A stretch of DNA of 64,000 nt from Rhizophagus irregularis. Lineage: Eukaryota > Glomeromycota > Glomeromycetes > Glomerales > Glomeraceae. Shown here piece after piece: positions 52,329 through 64,000 of the stretch. The notes under the pieces were generated by a model. The model worked only from the letters and a program-made list of their open reading frames with translations. It did no database searches and was not told where the DNA came from. The stretch is from assembly GCF_026210795.1 (NCBI RefSeq), contig NC_089452.1:62001-126000 (forward strand), given 5' to 3'. The position numbers and the translations under genes are program-made. Position 1 is the first letter of the stretch. Each line of letters opens with the position of its first letter.

Positions 52329-53822
52329 AAAAAATCCTAAATACCAATTAGTAGCCAGGTGATAATCATAGTTATTAATAATAATATTAAATTATACATA
52401 GTTATAAATCTTAGCAAACGCTCTAATTTTTTTATAAAATTATGCATTTTATAACGATATTACATTGAATAAATTTATTAAATTTTACAAGTAAATGATA
52501 ATATGAAACATCATTATTCTAAACATTATACCATAATATCAAGTAATAATAATATAAAATAAAATGGATGTATAAAACTATAAAATGTTTGTCTAAGATA
52601 TAACACTTTCAAGTTTAAAAAGTAATTGTTGTTTTGTTAAAAATGGAATGGTTATTATGTGACGTTTCTTCTTTAATGTATACGGCCCAAATATCTCTAT
52701 ATATTTGATGTTACTATACAGATCAAAAAGAATTTATACAGATCAAAAAGAATACATTTACGTAACATTTGCGTAAAGTAAGAACTTTAAAGTTTAAGCC
52801 AATTCTGACTGGTAATTTACAAAATAACAAACACATTTCTTAAAAAAATTCTGAATCAGAATACTTTTCCGGTTTTTATCTTCGATTCTGCAAAAAATTG
52901 AAAAGTTCAGGTGATAATTCAAGAAATATCCACCTATAAAAGACTAAATAATTATCAGGTTGATCAAGTTCGTGTAATACCAAATTTAATAAATTGTTTG
53001 ATTAAATAATCGCGTATATTAAATGATCGCGTATATTATAAGGCTATTAATTCCTAAAAAGTCAATTTAACCACTATTTTATTTAAGACTATTTATTTTG
53101 TACATTTTTTTTTTAAAAAAAAAACTTTCTTTTTGTAAAGTAGAGTTTGCCTCCTATACCGTTTGCCATCGTGCATAGTGTGTTATAGGAAAAGGCGAAC
53201 TTGAATTATATAGGTGTAAGCTTATGTTATATAGGCGTAAAGCTTATATAATTAACGTAACGAAAATCCTTTAATCAAGGGTTAAAATAGGCATGATGTG
53301 ATATTCTCATATATCATGAGTTCTGTCTGTTCGAAGTGTCATTTTATATATAATTAAGTAGGCTTAAGTCGTAAGTAACTTTTTTATAACATTGATTATT
53401 GGAGAATTAAGTGGCAAAAATAATTTTTAGTTTGTAAGACTTTAACTCCATACCAACTTGTGTGTGTTTGGCGTATATTTTATTCCCTAACCCTTAGACT
53501 CACTCGTGGGTTGGTAGGTTGCTTTGCACTTCTTGCAGCCTATCTTTAATGGGTTTTAGGTTCACGTTTGCCCATTTAAAATTTATTAAACAGGATGTCA
53601 TTCGTCCAAACACATTGCAATGTTTGTTGATGAAGCTATGGTTGTCTAATAAAAGTTCGCTTTGCCAGGCAATTTATGGTGGATTCAATGGATCAAATTA
53701 CAAACAACAATAATGCAGTCATATGAGAATTCCAGGCCAAAGAATAAGGGTGAATTGTCAAAGTTGAGAATATATTTGTATTTTTTTTTAAAGCTGTCAT
53801 TCTCATGAACTTTTTCATTGTA
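52329..53822. other. Non-coding, nothing recognised
   Basis: AT-rich, with scattered short ORFs lacking coding character. atacagatcaaaaagaattt is duplicated near 52715-52755, and aggcgtaa(a)gcttat motifs occur near 53210-53250. Confidence 0.5.
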
Positions 53823-54185
53823 CTTTACTAAAAATGGCCAATTTTTTGAAATATTTTTATAGACCTAGATACAATGGCTTTCAAAACAATTGTGCAATTA
53901 TTTTGTAAAATTTTTAAAATATATCAAGATATATTTGAAGTATTTTTGAAATTAAAATATTAAAATAATATCAAAGTTAATTATATTATAATAATAAAAT
54001 AATAACAAAAACATTAAAAAATTATTATGATATTATTTTGAGTTATTTTTATAGACCCAGATACAATATAATTACAAAATAATAGCAAAAATATAATAAA
54101 AACATTTTGATGTATTAAATGTATTTTTGTAGTATTTTAAAATTATTACAAAATCATTTCAAAAAATTGGCCATTTTTAGTAAAG
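53823..54185 (-). mobile_element. TA-type MITE, 363 bp, copy 2
   Basis: Inverted copy of 26421-26783 with the same length; ends CTTTACTAAAAATGGCCAAT / ATTGGCCATTTTTAGTAAAG, flanked by TA (53821-53822, 54186-54187). It lies directly beyond the 3' end of the ORF1-like pseudogene. Confidence 0.87.
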
Positions 54186-54204
54186 TATAGTTGGTGTTAT
54201 TTAA

Positions 54205-55367
54205 GTACCTGGCATTATTATTTGTGTTGTTACTGTTAATGCCTTGTCCTTTTTTGACTTTCTTTCTTCCTTTTTCTGTTAAAAGATTGTCTTGTAATTT
54301 CGCACCATCCATACTGAAGCTAGACCTTCGTCATTTTTTTTTAAGGAAGTTTCAACTGCTTTTTCCATTTTTTCTTGGTCACTAAAATAACCTATTACTT
54401 TTCAGTTTTATATTATCTTAATAACTTTTATAAAAGCAGCGTTATATTCCTTCTGCAATTTCGTCATAAATACCATTCCGTTGTCTCTTCTCTTAAATTC
54501 TTCCATCTCCTCTTTCGTCATGTCTCTAATTAATTGCCATTTATCTCTGTCTTGTCTCGTCTTTAGTCCTTTTCCTGCATCGTACTATCTTAGGTAATGA
54601 TTGCTAATACAAATTCCGAAAGCGTCATTGTTAAACATTGATTCAAAATTTTTGTTCAAAATTATTTGTATCCTAACCGATTTGTATTTGTATTGTTGTC
54701 TTACTTGTATCCTTAATACTTTTCCAATTTTTGATATGTTTGTCCTGATATCCTCTTCAGTCCAAAATTTCGGTACATCATAAAAGAATAGATCACGTGA
54801 TTTTTCTTTCTCCTTGTTTCTGAGATCTTCCACTAAAACTGGTATCTCCAAGATCAGCTTCAATTTTTCCTTTTTTGAAGATCGCTTGCCTTTTCTTAAA
54901 TTTTTTGGCGTGCTCTCTTTCTTGTTCTTGTCCACCTCCTTTTCTTGCTTTATTTGGGCGATGGTGTGATTTAGTTGCTTTACTATTTATTCCTGCTTTT
55001 GCATCACTCCTGCCTGTTTTGATATGGTACTACTTTTCTCACGTAACCATATCTGTTCTTCGTTCAGACTCTTCTGCAGTATTTTTCATTCCTTACCTTG
55101 AAGTTTCGTATTGTCCATGTATATTTTGTGAGCAACTTCCATACTACTCTCTAACAGTAGCATTATTTCTGCTACTGGTAAACAGATGACATGAACTATA
55201 GTTTCAAAAACCTTTATACTTTTATCAGTTTGTCTGTAAACTCGTAGTACATCTTCCTCAAAAACTTTCGCTCTTTTTGTTCCTAGTCTTACAAACTTTT
55301 CTGATAGGAGTCAAAATATATCTTTGTAAAAGGTGTTAACAAACTCTTTCAGTGAAATAAAATCCAT
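54205..55367 (-). pseudogene. LINE ORF1-like protein with RRM-type domain, several stops
   Basis: ATG at 55367 (MDFISLKEFVNTFYKDIF), followed by LRVYRQTDKSIKVFETIVHV, EVAHKIYMDNTKLQGKE, coiled-coil text (NHTIAQIKQEKEVDKNKKES), a basic region, then an RRM-like block (FFYDVPKFWTEEDIRTNISK, VLRIQVRQQYKYKSVRIQI, FGICISNHYLR) and YDAGKGLKTRQDRDKWQLIR. In-frame stops: TGA 55313-55311, TGA 55088-55086, TAA 54989-54987, TAG 54587-54585 and others near 54410. All are in one frame with no shift. The domain order fits retroelement ORF1 proteins; no RT is next to it. Confidence 0.6.
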
Positions 55368-55902
55368 TTTTGTTTATTTTTATATCACTTTTCATATATT
55401 TTTGCCATTATTTTGCTTTGAAAAAATTTGGTCAGAGGATTGGCAGAAAGAATTTCTAGCATTTTAAGTAGGACAAACTTGGGGGTTCTGGGACAGCAGC
55501 CATCACATAGTTCTAACCATAATTTAGTGTACCTCCAGACCACCTAGCCATGATTTCTGATATGATAACACTATACCTGTTTTTCTATTCCCAGACCACC
55601 TCACCTTGATTCTCGATATATTATTACTTGTTATCTATAAAGAGCCCTTCAAGCGTTGTAGATAAGATTAAAATCATATATTCCTAGGCATTATTACCAC
55701 GCATGGATCCATTCCAGGGTATCATAATTTTATGCTATATCAGATTGCCTTTATAAGTGCCAAAGGTATGAAGGACACAAAGTGTCTGTAATACCAATGG
55801 CACGATTCAACAATCCATTGTGGCATACTATTTTTATAATACTCTAAAAATGGATTCATTTGATGATTTAAGCCATTTATGCTCTAACCAAAAATTTTTA
55901 AC
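55368..55902. repeat. Flank of the ORF1-like gene and inverted repeat of 26.0-26.2 kb
   Basis: About 55400-55680 is probably 5' UTR or element flank (ccagaccacctagcc / ccagaccacctcacc duplicated near 55540 and 55600). 55725-55855 matches about 26041-26170 in reverse. Confidence 0.6.
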
Positions 55903-56333
55903 AGGAAGGCAACTAGATATGTTTTAAAGCTTTTTTGCTATACGAAAAAATCTGGGACAACTGGTTTAACCAAAAGTCTAACCAAAAATCTAACCCAGGT
56001 TTAACCAAAAATATATAGTAGGAAGGCAACTAGACATATTGTAAAGCTTCCTCTGCTATACGAAAAAATCTGGGACAGCAAAGTCTAACCAAAAATCCAA
56101 CCCAAGTCTAACCAAAAAATGTATAGCAGGAAGGCAACTAGATATATTGTAAAGCTTTCCCTGCAATACGAAAAAATCTGGGACAACAGGTCTAACCAAA
56201 AGTCTAACCAAAAATCTGACCCAGATCTAACCAAAAAATGTATAGTAGGAAGGTAACTAGACATATTGTAAAGCTTCCTTTGCAATACGAAAAAATCTGG
56301 GACAATAAAGTCTAACCAAAATTTAACCCTAAT
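55903..56333 (+). repeat. Four tandem units of 108-119 bp
   Basis: Units start aggaagg(c/t)aactaga at 55903, 56020, 56128 and 56247; each contains gtaaagctt, atacgaaaaaatctgggaca and several copies of gtctaaccaaaa. Related shorter units are at 25.8-26.0 kb on the other strand. Confidence 0.88.
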
Positions 56334-59300
56334 TATAAATTGCTCTCATTCTTTGACGAAGCCTATTTTCATACCGATTTTGATAGTAATAAGATGGGAA
56401 ACATTTTAGAATTTATTAATTAAAAAAAAAAATTTTTAGGTTATTAGTACAGGATCCCGAATAATATATATAAAGGTAGGTTTTGAGTTTGCTTAACCAA
56501 CATATAAAAATTTTTCCTATGTGAGATTTATTATTGCTTATTTGATAACATAATTTTTAAATAGTCAGATATAATTATGCGTAGCAGAGTATTAAATTAT
56601 TAATAGTCAGATATATATTTGCGTAGCAATAAAATTTTTTAATATATATATATAATATAATATATATTTACATTTTCACATTAAAAAAATCTAATAAAAT
56701 ATGTAAACAAAGTTATAAACATGTTTGTATAAAAAAAATTTACTATTTTTAATACAAAGAATAAATTAATTGTATACGTAATACAGGGAACATTTTTAGA
56801 CGTGATCGTGTAACATGTTTTTGATAAAACAAATACGCATCCGCGTAACATTAAAATCATAAATCATATACGTGTCCATGTAACATTTAAAAAATATATA
56901 TTTAAAATGAGAGCAACAGATGGATGGGAAGGGAAAAATAAGTGTTTTTCTGTTTTTTATAATTTTACACTATAATTTTTGTAATAATCAATAAAAGTCA
57001 TTTCATTTTTACTTAGAAAATTTTTTAAAAATATTTTTTTTTGTTTTTTTTGACAAATTTTACAGTAAATTTTAAAAATAAAAATTCCGCGTATTGGTGG
57101 TGTTACAAAAAACATGAATAAATCCATATATATCTATTCAATCATGATAAAAATTTATATGTAAGTAGATTCGAACCTGCTGAACAACTTTACTTAAGAA
57201 GGTTTTGGATGTTTCCTATGACTAAAGTGCCTAAATTACGCTCTGAAGTCACAGAACAGATATACGAAATATTAATAAGAAACATTTATAAGTTGTAAAT
57301 TGTAATATTACAAAAAAATAATAATAGCTTTATCCATACATTATTTCAAAATTTTTTGTTTTTTTAGTTTTTTTTTATATTCATATTTTATAAAAAAAAT
57401 TATATATAAATATATATATGTCATAAAATAAGTTGCTTAGCAGTGTAAAAAATTTATGGGTTAGATAAAAGTTTGCTTATTAGCAGACATGAAAAATATT
57501 TGCTTATTGACCTTAGTAAATTTTGAATTTTTTATCTGACCTATATATATATTGTTCGGGGTCCTGCTATAATGGAACAAATAATAGAACGGTTATAATA
57601 AAAATAGTTTGATATATATACCAGAATACGTAACGATTCACAATTTTAAACCAATAAAATTACAGTATTTTTACATGATACAGATAATTTCATTTTTTTG
57701 AGCAACATGATAATTTTTTTTTTATAAAAAAATTATTTTGAATAGTAAAAAAAAAGCAAAAGTTTTGGTAAATTTCAGTATATAAAATTTCTCAAATAAT
57801 ATTTTAAATAAAAATAATCTAAATTTTCAATGTCGTCATACATGTCGTACAAATAAAAACTTGATATAATGGAATTTCATGTGATTTATATATAAAATTT
57901 GGTATATCAAAATTTTTTGATATATCAGAAGTCTCAATATACCAACAGGGCGGACATCTCTATTTTATCACGATTTTGCCGATCATTTTGCTGATCAATT
58001 GTTCAATATTGTCACAAAAAAATACTGTTAAGTTTATTTTTTTTACAAACTCTACATAATAATGTATAAAATTTTGATTTTATTTACTTTATTTATATAC
58101 TATTAATAAATTAATTCATAAAAATAGTTCATGAAGATTTTACCAAATATTAGCCTTATATTAACCTTAATAATTGCAAGTATTCTTTTAATGATAACTT
58201 TTTATTTATTAAAAATTATCCATGTTTATTTTAGCCATAGATTCTTGAATACTTAAATAATATATTATAAAAGTTTCAAGTTTCGCCTGAACATCTGTGG
58301 CTTCGCCTGAAGCTTCAAAGTCAAATTAGCAGATGATCGGCATATGATTTGTAAATACTAATTATTGAATATTTTGGCCCAAATCTAACTTTGGCACTAC
58401 ATTTTTTTTTGCCACAATAATTTTATAGTATATTTTTGATAACCTAAATTACCAAACAAAATGATTATAAATTTTTTTTGAGCAAATATGGCTTTGCTTG
58501 AAGCCCTCAAAAAAATGCAATAATCAATATATATAATCAGCAAATGATCGGTAAGGTGATAATTAGCATGTTCACCCTGTTCAATATACCAGATATTTTT
58601 ACTGAAATGGATGGTTACATTATATCAACTAACTTTCACTGTATAAATAGTAAATTATTCAATCAGATTAAAAATAAATAAAACATTACTTTTTGCTTTT
58701 ATCCATTCATTTTTTTCTTATTATATAAGACTTATCTAATAACTATTTTTAATAAATATTTACTATTAGGTTTTTACAAATTAAAATCCAATTTATATTA
58801 ATTAGATTGTGAACTGATATTTCATTATATATTATGCCATGATATGAATCACTTCATTTATTATTATTTTTTTTTTAATGTTGAATCATGTACCATTTTA
58901 TTAAAATATATTTGTACTACATAATAATCATAACTATTCTATAAATGATACTTTCAGCTCCTAACTGTCTGATTAAGTATTAAATATTATATTACAAATA
59001 AATTAAGAATAAAATTAAATAGTAAAAGTAAATCAAAATAAAATACTATAAATTAAAAATTAAACTAAAATAAAATACTATAAAGTAAAAATTAAACCAA
59101 ATTAATATACGGCTCTATAGGACCATCATGTACACGTTATACCAATATTTTGCACGTCATGCTTAATATAGCGATTATAACGTGCTCAATATTATTAAAT
59201 GCAAATTTATATAATTATGAAGTTTATAAAATACAGTATATGATTATAGATATTATTAAAAATGCATAAAATAAAAAAAATAATGTTTTAATATTAGCAT

Positions 59301-59358
59301 AACAATCAAATATTCATAAAAATATATTACTCTTTCTTTTGACATTATTTATGTACTA
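56334..59358. other. 3-kb AT-rich stretch without genes
   Basis: Only homopolymer and (TA)n runs, e.g. about 56640-56670. A Pol III B-box-like ggttcgaatc (minus strand, about 57167-57177) is discussed under rejected items. Imperfect duplications such as gatgatcgg(c/t)at(a/g)tgat near 58330 and 58540. No coding character in any frame. Confidence 0.55.
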
Positions 59359-59788
59359 TGGTGCATATCACTTAAACTCATCAAATAAAATTAGTGATTT
59401 TAAAAAGCTAACTACTTGTTAAAATTATATGATAATTAAAAATGTAAACTGATAAAATTACACTTTGAGTTCTTCTCTTTCAAATTATCGGATTACTTTT
59501 CCTTTATCTAATATATTTCAAAAGTTATTAAAGTTTAAAGTTAGCATATTTTTATATATCTCTATATTAACTTATATATAAATGAGAAAATTTCGGAATT
59601 ATTCTATCATGTGATATTGATTATAACCAATTATATTGATTTATTTGTTATAATAAATTGTGATCAAAATTTTAATTACTAAATAAAGTTAGACTATTGC
59701 CTTATTTAGAAGTAATAAATCCTAATTTAGTAATGATCATCATAAAATAAAAATTCGGACTATTGATGAGTTTAGGTGATATGCACCA
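59359..59788 (+). mobile_element. TA-type MITE (430 bp)
   Basis: Ends TGGTGCATATCACTTAAAC / GTTTAGGTGATATGCACCA (one mismatch over the first 25 bp), flanked by TA at 59357-59358 and 59789-59790. No ORF. Confidence 0.85.
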
Positions 59789-59885
59789 TAAAAGATTCAA
59801 TAAAGGTGATTTAGAAAGAGAAGAAGAAATAAACTAATAAAGTATAAAAAAAGTTTAATGATGGTCATTCTGATCCGTATATTAA

Positions 59886-59990
59886 TATTGTTATTGTACA
59901 GGCGTCATGCTTAATAATGATCTGATATGGTACTCTGTGCCATATCATACCATTATCAAGCATACCCATACAATAACATACAAATAATAT
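59886..59990. repeat. Imperfect hairpin ~100 bp
   Basis: gttattgtacaggcgtcatg-cttaataatgatctgatatgg pairs with ccatatcataccattatcaag-catacccatacaataac around a tactctgtg loop. Confidence 0.7.
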
Positions 59991-60308
59991 ACTATAAATT
60001 AAAATTAAAATAAAATTATAAATGATATTATAAAAGTAAAATTAAATGAGAATAAAAAATTAAAATTATAAATAAAATTAAAATTAAATGAGAATAAAAA
60101 ATTAAAATTATTTTTTTTTAAATTATTAATCCAATAATTTTTTGTTTATGTATAATGTAATTTTATTAAACTTCTTTTTTATTGGAATCCAATCCTCACA
60201 TATGTATTTCTTTACAAAGATATCTATTGATTTCTTTACTAAAGAAACTGACTTTTATATTCGATCTACTTTTCTTATTTGTATATCTTTTACTTTATCT
60301 GAAAGTTA

Positions 60309-60507
60309 CACAAGTCGAAATGCTAAAAATCGGCAAAAAAATAGCGCGAAAAGCAGTAGCTATTCTTGGCTATTCTTAGCTATTCTTGGCTGTTTTTGGC
60401 TATTTGCAAATTAACCTATACTATTTGTAAATAGTTTATATAAATTTGCGAATAGTTTATGCAATTCTAGCCATTTTTTTTGCCTGTTTTTGGTCATTTG
60501 ACGTGTG
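60309..60507 (-). mobile_element. CACTA-like MITE, copy 2 (199 bp)
   Basis: Inverted copy of 3906-4105; ends CACAAGTCGAAATGC / GGTCATTTGACGTGTG; 3-bp target duplication TTA at 60306-60308 and 60508-60510. Confidence 0.87.
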
Positions 60508-62099
60508 TTAATTTAAATTATCCTTTATTTTGGATTTTGAAGTAATTTTATCTGTTTAAGTAATGCTTTTTTCCATAAAATAACTTGTTCACATTTTGGT
60601 TTTTATATTAATTCTTTAAATGCTAAAATGAACTGAATTAAAATATTAGCCATAAGTATTTGTGTCTCAGTAAGAGATATTTTAAATCTTTTTGTAATTT
60701 GCTTTATTCAATATTATATAATCTGGATATTTTTTTCGTAGATATTATAATAATTATCCAGATTATATAACCTTATATAATTAGAAAAATGAATATCAAT
60801 ACAACATTTTAGTAGAGTTAAAAATTTATTTAATAATAATATAAGTAATTTGTTATATTTAAGGAAGAAATCAGCATTTAATGAAAGAAATTTAATAATG
60901 CTGATTTATACAAATTATTACTAAAAATGGCTAATACACAGTTTTTGTTAAGATGACGTCTTCTCAAATAATTAAATGCTGAATGCGATAATGGATAATG
61001 TCAATTCTAGCCAAGCCACTCATGCATGAAGTTTAACGTCATCAAAGTTCAAACTCTTTGACTTTACTCTGGAAGAACGTGTCATTCCAGCTGTAAATTT
61101 AATAAGTTTATGCGTTAAGTAAAATATTTTGACCTGTATTTTATTTTTATTTAGTTTTATTTAATTTATAAATTTTAGTTTATAATTTATTTATTGGTAA
61201 TTTTCTTGTTTCTTAATAGTGAAAATATATTTATCTTTTCTATTTATTTTAGTTATTTAGGCTTATAATTAGAAGTTTTAGTAGTCTTAGTATGGCTTTA
61301 ATAATATTCCTTTTATTTTTTTTTGTAGGTTTTATTTTTTTGGACTTGAATGCTTTGAAATTCTTGGAAGATAAGTAAACATACTTTTTTTAGTAAAAAT
61401 TATTATTAGTTACTAATATTCCTTTTATTTTTTTTTGTAGATTTTATTCCATACATCTTAAATTTTGGATTACTTTAAAGTAACTATATAAATAAATTTT
61501 TTTAAGGCTGTTAATAAAAATTTTTAGTTACTAATATGTTTGTTTTTTTTCAGTAAATCTCAATTTTAGGTATCTTAAGACTCTGGCATGTAAATAGTTT
61601 TTTTATATTTAAGGATATTAATAAATCATTTTTTTTCGTTAATTTGATAGGTTTTAGTTCTTTTCTTTATAAATTATAAAAAAATAGTGTTTTTTAAAAA
61701 ATTAAATAGTTTCTATTAGTATTTATGTATATATACCATAATATTAATCTTGTAAATATCCCTCTCAGCCAGAAAAATTATTTTATACTATCTTTTTTTA
61801 ATTTATTGAAAAAAACAAAGTAAGAACATAACATTCTAAAAAATAGTTTTTTTATTAATACAAAGCCCATAAATTTAATTATAGAATATTAATAATTTTA
61901 TCCTGCTGAGTGGTGATCTTTCTCTTAAATATAAAAATATCAATTAAATTAATTTAATAAAATGTTATAGAAAGAAAACTTACTATTATAATTCCAGCAT
62001 TATTTAAAGTATTTAATGCTTTTAAAGATAATTCACAAGTATTTAAATATATTTCTAATTTAATTTTAAAAGTATTTATTTGCATATTTTGAATACTAG
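60508..62099. other. Non-coding AT-rich stretch
   Basis: No gene recognised. About 61290-61470 has two units of taatattccttttatttttt + ttgtagattttat with intron-like tttttgtag signals; possibly remains of introns. Confidence 0.45.
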
Positions 62100-62620
62100 T
62101 TATAAGATATAATATTGTAATAACTTTTTTTTATTTTTCCACTTTTTGGCTTTTTTTTCAATCTTTAGGTAAAAATATATTACAAATTTATTTAAAAAAT
62201 TATTAAGATCTTCATTTCTTTCAGTAAAATAATGATCGAATTCTTCAAGATTAAGAATAAGACCCATAGATTTTTTATGCTGCATTTGATAAAAATTGTA
62301 GTCATTTTTTAAAACTTAGAAGCTAAAAATATTCCTTCAGAAAATAATTCAGGTTATGACTCATTTTCATTATTCTGATAGTTTATTTTATTATAACCTT
62401 CTATAATAGATATATAATGAGAAGAACAAATTGTATCATGTAATTTTAAATATAGATATATGGTTAATATTTCATGATCTTTAGCTTTATTATAAGCTAA
62501 TTCTATTAATGTTTGAAAACTTAAAGAATTTTTTGTATTTTGGGAAATTTTTTTATTAATCTTAAAAAATAAAATAAAAAAAACTGTTACTAAACCTGTA
62601 ATCACATGATAAAATTTCAA
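62100..62620 (-). pseudogene. Unknown small protein, possibly two pieces
   Basis: 62620-62354: 88 residues with a hydrophobic segment near the N-terminus (VITGLVTVFFILFF), which could be a signal anchor, then AYNKAKDHEILTIYLYLKLH. 62285-62100: 61 residues (SMGLILNLEEFDHYFTERNE). They could be exons of one gene or chance frames in AT-rich DNA. No family recognised. Confidence 0.25.
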
Positions 62621-62990
62621 CCAATAAAATTGACTATTCCCACGTGTTAATAACCAAACCTGATCAATGCAGCCAATTATTAGGACTTTTATCTATGTAT
62701 AAAATAAATGTATTGTAAAAATAGTGTTCGGAAAGTATACCATAAAAGGAAATTCGGACTGCCGATCAAAATGATCTGCATCCGAGAGTAGTGTGGTGAT
62801 CCGGATGACGGTTTTCATCCGGATCGAAGCACTAGTTGTACAAGATAGTCAAGATAGTCCGATTCAGTGAAAATTATATATACTAGTAATGGTACATTAA
62901 GCTGGTAATACAATACTCACAATTAGTAATTTATCTCTCATTCCATAAAAAAAAAACTCATTTATGAAATAGGCAAGTAGCCTAGTACAT

Positions 62991-63148
62991 CCCTATAAAA
63001 AAAGTTAAATTTGTGCCAAATGGACTAATCATGCAATATTTATTCGAAATTTGTACTAAAAAATAATATAAAATTCGAACAAATTCTAAACAAATATCAT
63101 ATGATTAACCTATTTGGCACAAATTTAGCACAAACTTTTTTTATAGGG
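62991..63148 (+). mobile_element. MITE (158 bp) absent from the paralogous CRN locus
   Basis: Ends CCCTATAAAAAAAGTT / AACTTTTTTTATAGGG-type (CCCTATAAAAAAAGT on both sides), subterminal aaatttgtgccaaat in both arms; 3-bp target duplication CAT at 62988-62990 and 63149-63151. The paralogue near 31105 has the empty site (tagtacataagtc). Confidence 0.9.
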
Positions 63149-63188
63149 CATAAGTCATTACATTTCCATACTTAATCAAATACAACCT

Positions 63189-63242
63189 CGTACGACCGAA
63201 AAATTTGCGTAACTGTTAATTCACTTTTTTTATAAATACCCT
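63189..63242 (+). promoter_or_regulatory. CRN promoter block, copy 3
   Basis: CGTACGACCGAAAAATTTGC, GTAACTGTTAATTCAC and TATAAATACCCTGGG, about 215 bp before the CRN start codon. A 5'-UTR intron ending TTTTTTTTACAG just before the ATG (about 63438) is likely. Confidence 0.62.
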
Positions 63243-63456
63243 GGGAGAATCAAAATTCTAATGAGTAAAAATAAAACCGTACTAATTATTTTTTTTGTGT
63301 ACTGATCATATTACCACTGATCAAGAGTCTATTTTATTATTAATCATTTGATGAATTCGGAAAGGATTTTACAAGTAAATATATATCCTCAAAATTTCTC
63401 TCACACTAAAAAACACCTAAAAATTCTTTTTTTTACAGAATTATCTCCCAAATGAA

Positions 63457-64000
63457 ATGATGGTGTCAATAAATTGTTTACTCCTAGGAATGACTTCTTT
63501 TGTTGATACTTTTGTGGTTAACGTTGCTAAAGAAAGCGACATTCATGGTTCTTTGGTCAAATTTGATGATTTAAAGATTTCAGACCTCAAGTTTCTTGTC
63601 TATAATGAGATTAATCATGATATTAAGTTTAATTATAAGTACATTGACCTTTGGAAGGTTGACATCGCTTACGGTGAAAGAGACAAACTTAAACATGTTA
63701 CTACCAAAGATGATATTATAGAAAAATTTGGAGGCGAGCAGTTGATACCCATATTCTTGGTTAAGAAAGTTTTTTTTGAACAATTGCTTGTAGATGAGAA
63801 CATTCACGTCATCGTACAATTATTGCCCGCTGCTGCTGGTAAGTGTCTCTTAACGTTTTACCAATCGAACAAGAAATAGATTATATCATTTACATTCATT
63901 TCTCTGCCTGATTTTTTTTTTGATTAGCATCTCTTTCATTTAAGGAAATTATTGAGGTTATTAAAAAGAATGCATTAAAGGGTACACCTAATTTGCCTGA
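63457..64000 (+). CDS. Crinkler (CRN) gene copy 2, 5' part (cut by window end)
   Basis: Exon 1 63457-63838, intron 63839-63927 (89 bp, same as the paralogue), exon 2 from 63928 running off the window at TPNLPD. Ubiquitin-like header MMVSINCLLLGMTSF ... IDLWKVDIAYGE. Differs from the minus-strand copy by D/Y, S/L and one extra Leu near the exon end (VQLLPAAA). The region holding the stop codon of the other copy is outside the window, so whether this copy is intact cannot be seen. It presumably also encodes the P-loop NTPase and nuclease-like parts. Confidence 0.85.

Larger units (their letters stand above)
62826..64000 (+). repeat. Inverted duplicate of the CRN locus (matches ~31275-30150)
   Basis: Shares the upstream flank (agcactagttgtacaagata), promoter block, 5' UTR and coding exons with the minus-strand CRN. 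Differences: the MITE at 62991-63148 is present only here, plus scattered substitutions and one extra codon. Confidence 0.88.

Noticed and set aside
53519-53713. 64-residue Cys/Ser-rich frame
   Set aside because: No family, no splice context, composition of random AT-rich sequence.
57161-57239. tRNA-like segment on the minus strand (ggttcgaatc B box, tttagtcatagg A-box-like, loop cttaagt with a Leu-UAA-like anticodon)
   Set aside because: T stem and acceptor stem do not pair and cannot be fitted together without losing about four nucleotides; at best a decayed tRNA or SINE fragment.
60142-60414. 90-residue hydrophobic frame
   Set aside because: Its second half is the CACTA-like MITE; the first half is AT-rich noise with Phe/Ile bias.
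1-64000. CRISPR array, bacterial operons or integrons
   Set aside because: Introns, poly(A) retroelements and hAT/LINE/Ty3 families show a eukaryotic nuclear genome; no spaced direct repeats of CRISPR type.

Overview
The window looks like fungal, and most likely Glomeromycotina (Rhizophagus-type arbuscular mycorrhizal), nuclear DNA. It is strongly AT-rich, introns are about 58-90 bp with GT(A/T)..AG ends, Crinkler (CRN) genes with the ubiquitin-like header are present, and almost all the rest is transposon sequence of families I associate with that genus. The organism call is an inference from content. There are no rRNA genes, CRISPR arrays or convincing tRNA genes.

Layout: 1-915 is the end of a hAT transposon. 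916-2676 is the 3' part of a LINE. 2697-5489 is the 3' part of a multi-exon Tnp2/Plavaka-like transposase-related gene. 5490-7096 is non-coding and ends in a 73-bp satellite. 7097-18540 is a complete young Ty3-type LTR retrotransposon with 1094-bp LTRs and a 4-bp target duplication. Its Gag has a 640-residue N-terminal extension with zinc ribbons, and its RT-RNase H reading frame runs into a thymidylate-kinase-like P-loop domain. 18541-27981 holds decayed genes, a Ty3 remnant, an integrase/coiled-coil pseudogene pair and nested MITEs. 27982-34594 holds one CRN gene (minus strand, one stop codon) and one wrecked CRN (plus strand). 34595-39099 is a full hAT element with transposase plus a second Myb/SANT-RS gene. 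39100-43341 is the 5' part of a LINE. 43357-44377 is the 5' part of the Tnp2-like gene. 44378-56333 holds a small Myb/SANT gene, a hypothetical gene and a LINE-ORF1-like gene, all decayed and carrying MITEs. 56334-62825 is mostly empty AT-rich DNA with MITEs. 62826-64000 is an inverted second copy of the CRN gene, cut by the window end.

Two results stand out. First, the Ty3 element carries a nucleotide-kinase domain inside pol, which could raise dNTP (dTTP) supply for reverse transcription; I know of no described element of this kind. Second, the pieces at 1-5489 and 34595-44377 are halves of the same things: one gene, split by one LINE, split by one hAT. The 8-bp hAT target duplication, the 15-bp LINE target duplication, the LINE RNase H reading frame and the host gene order are all restored if 916-34594 is flipped. 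So the window contains a ~33.7-kb inversion (or an assembly error of that form) between two inverted hAT copies.
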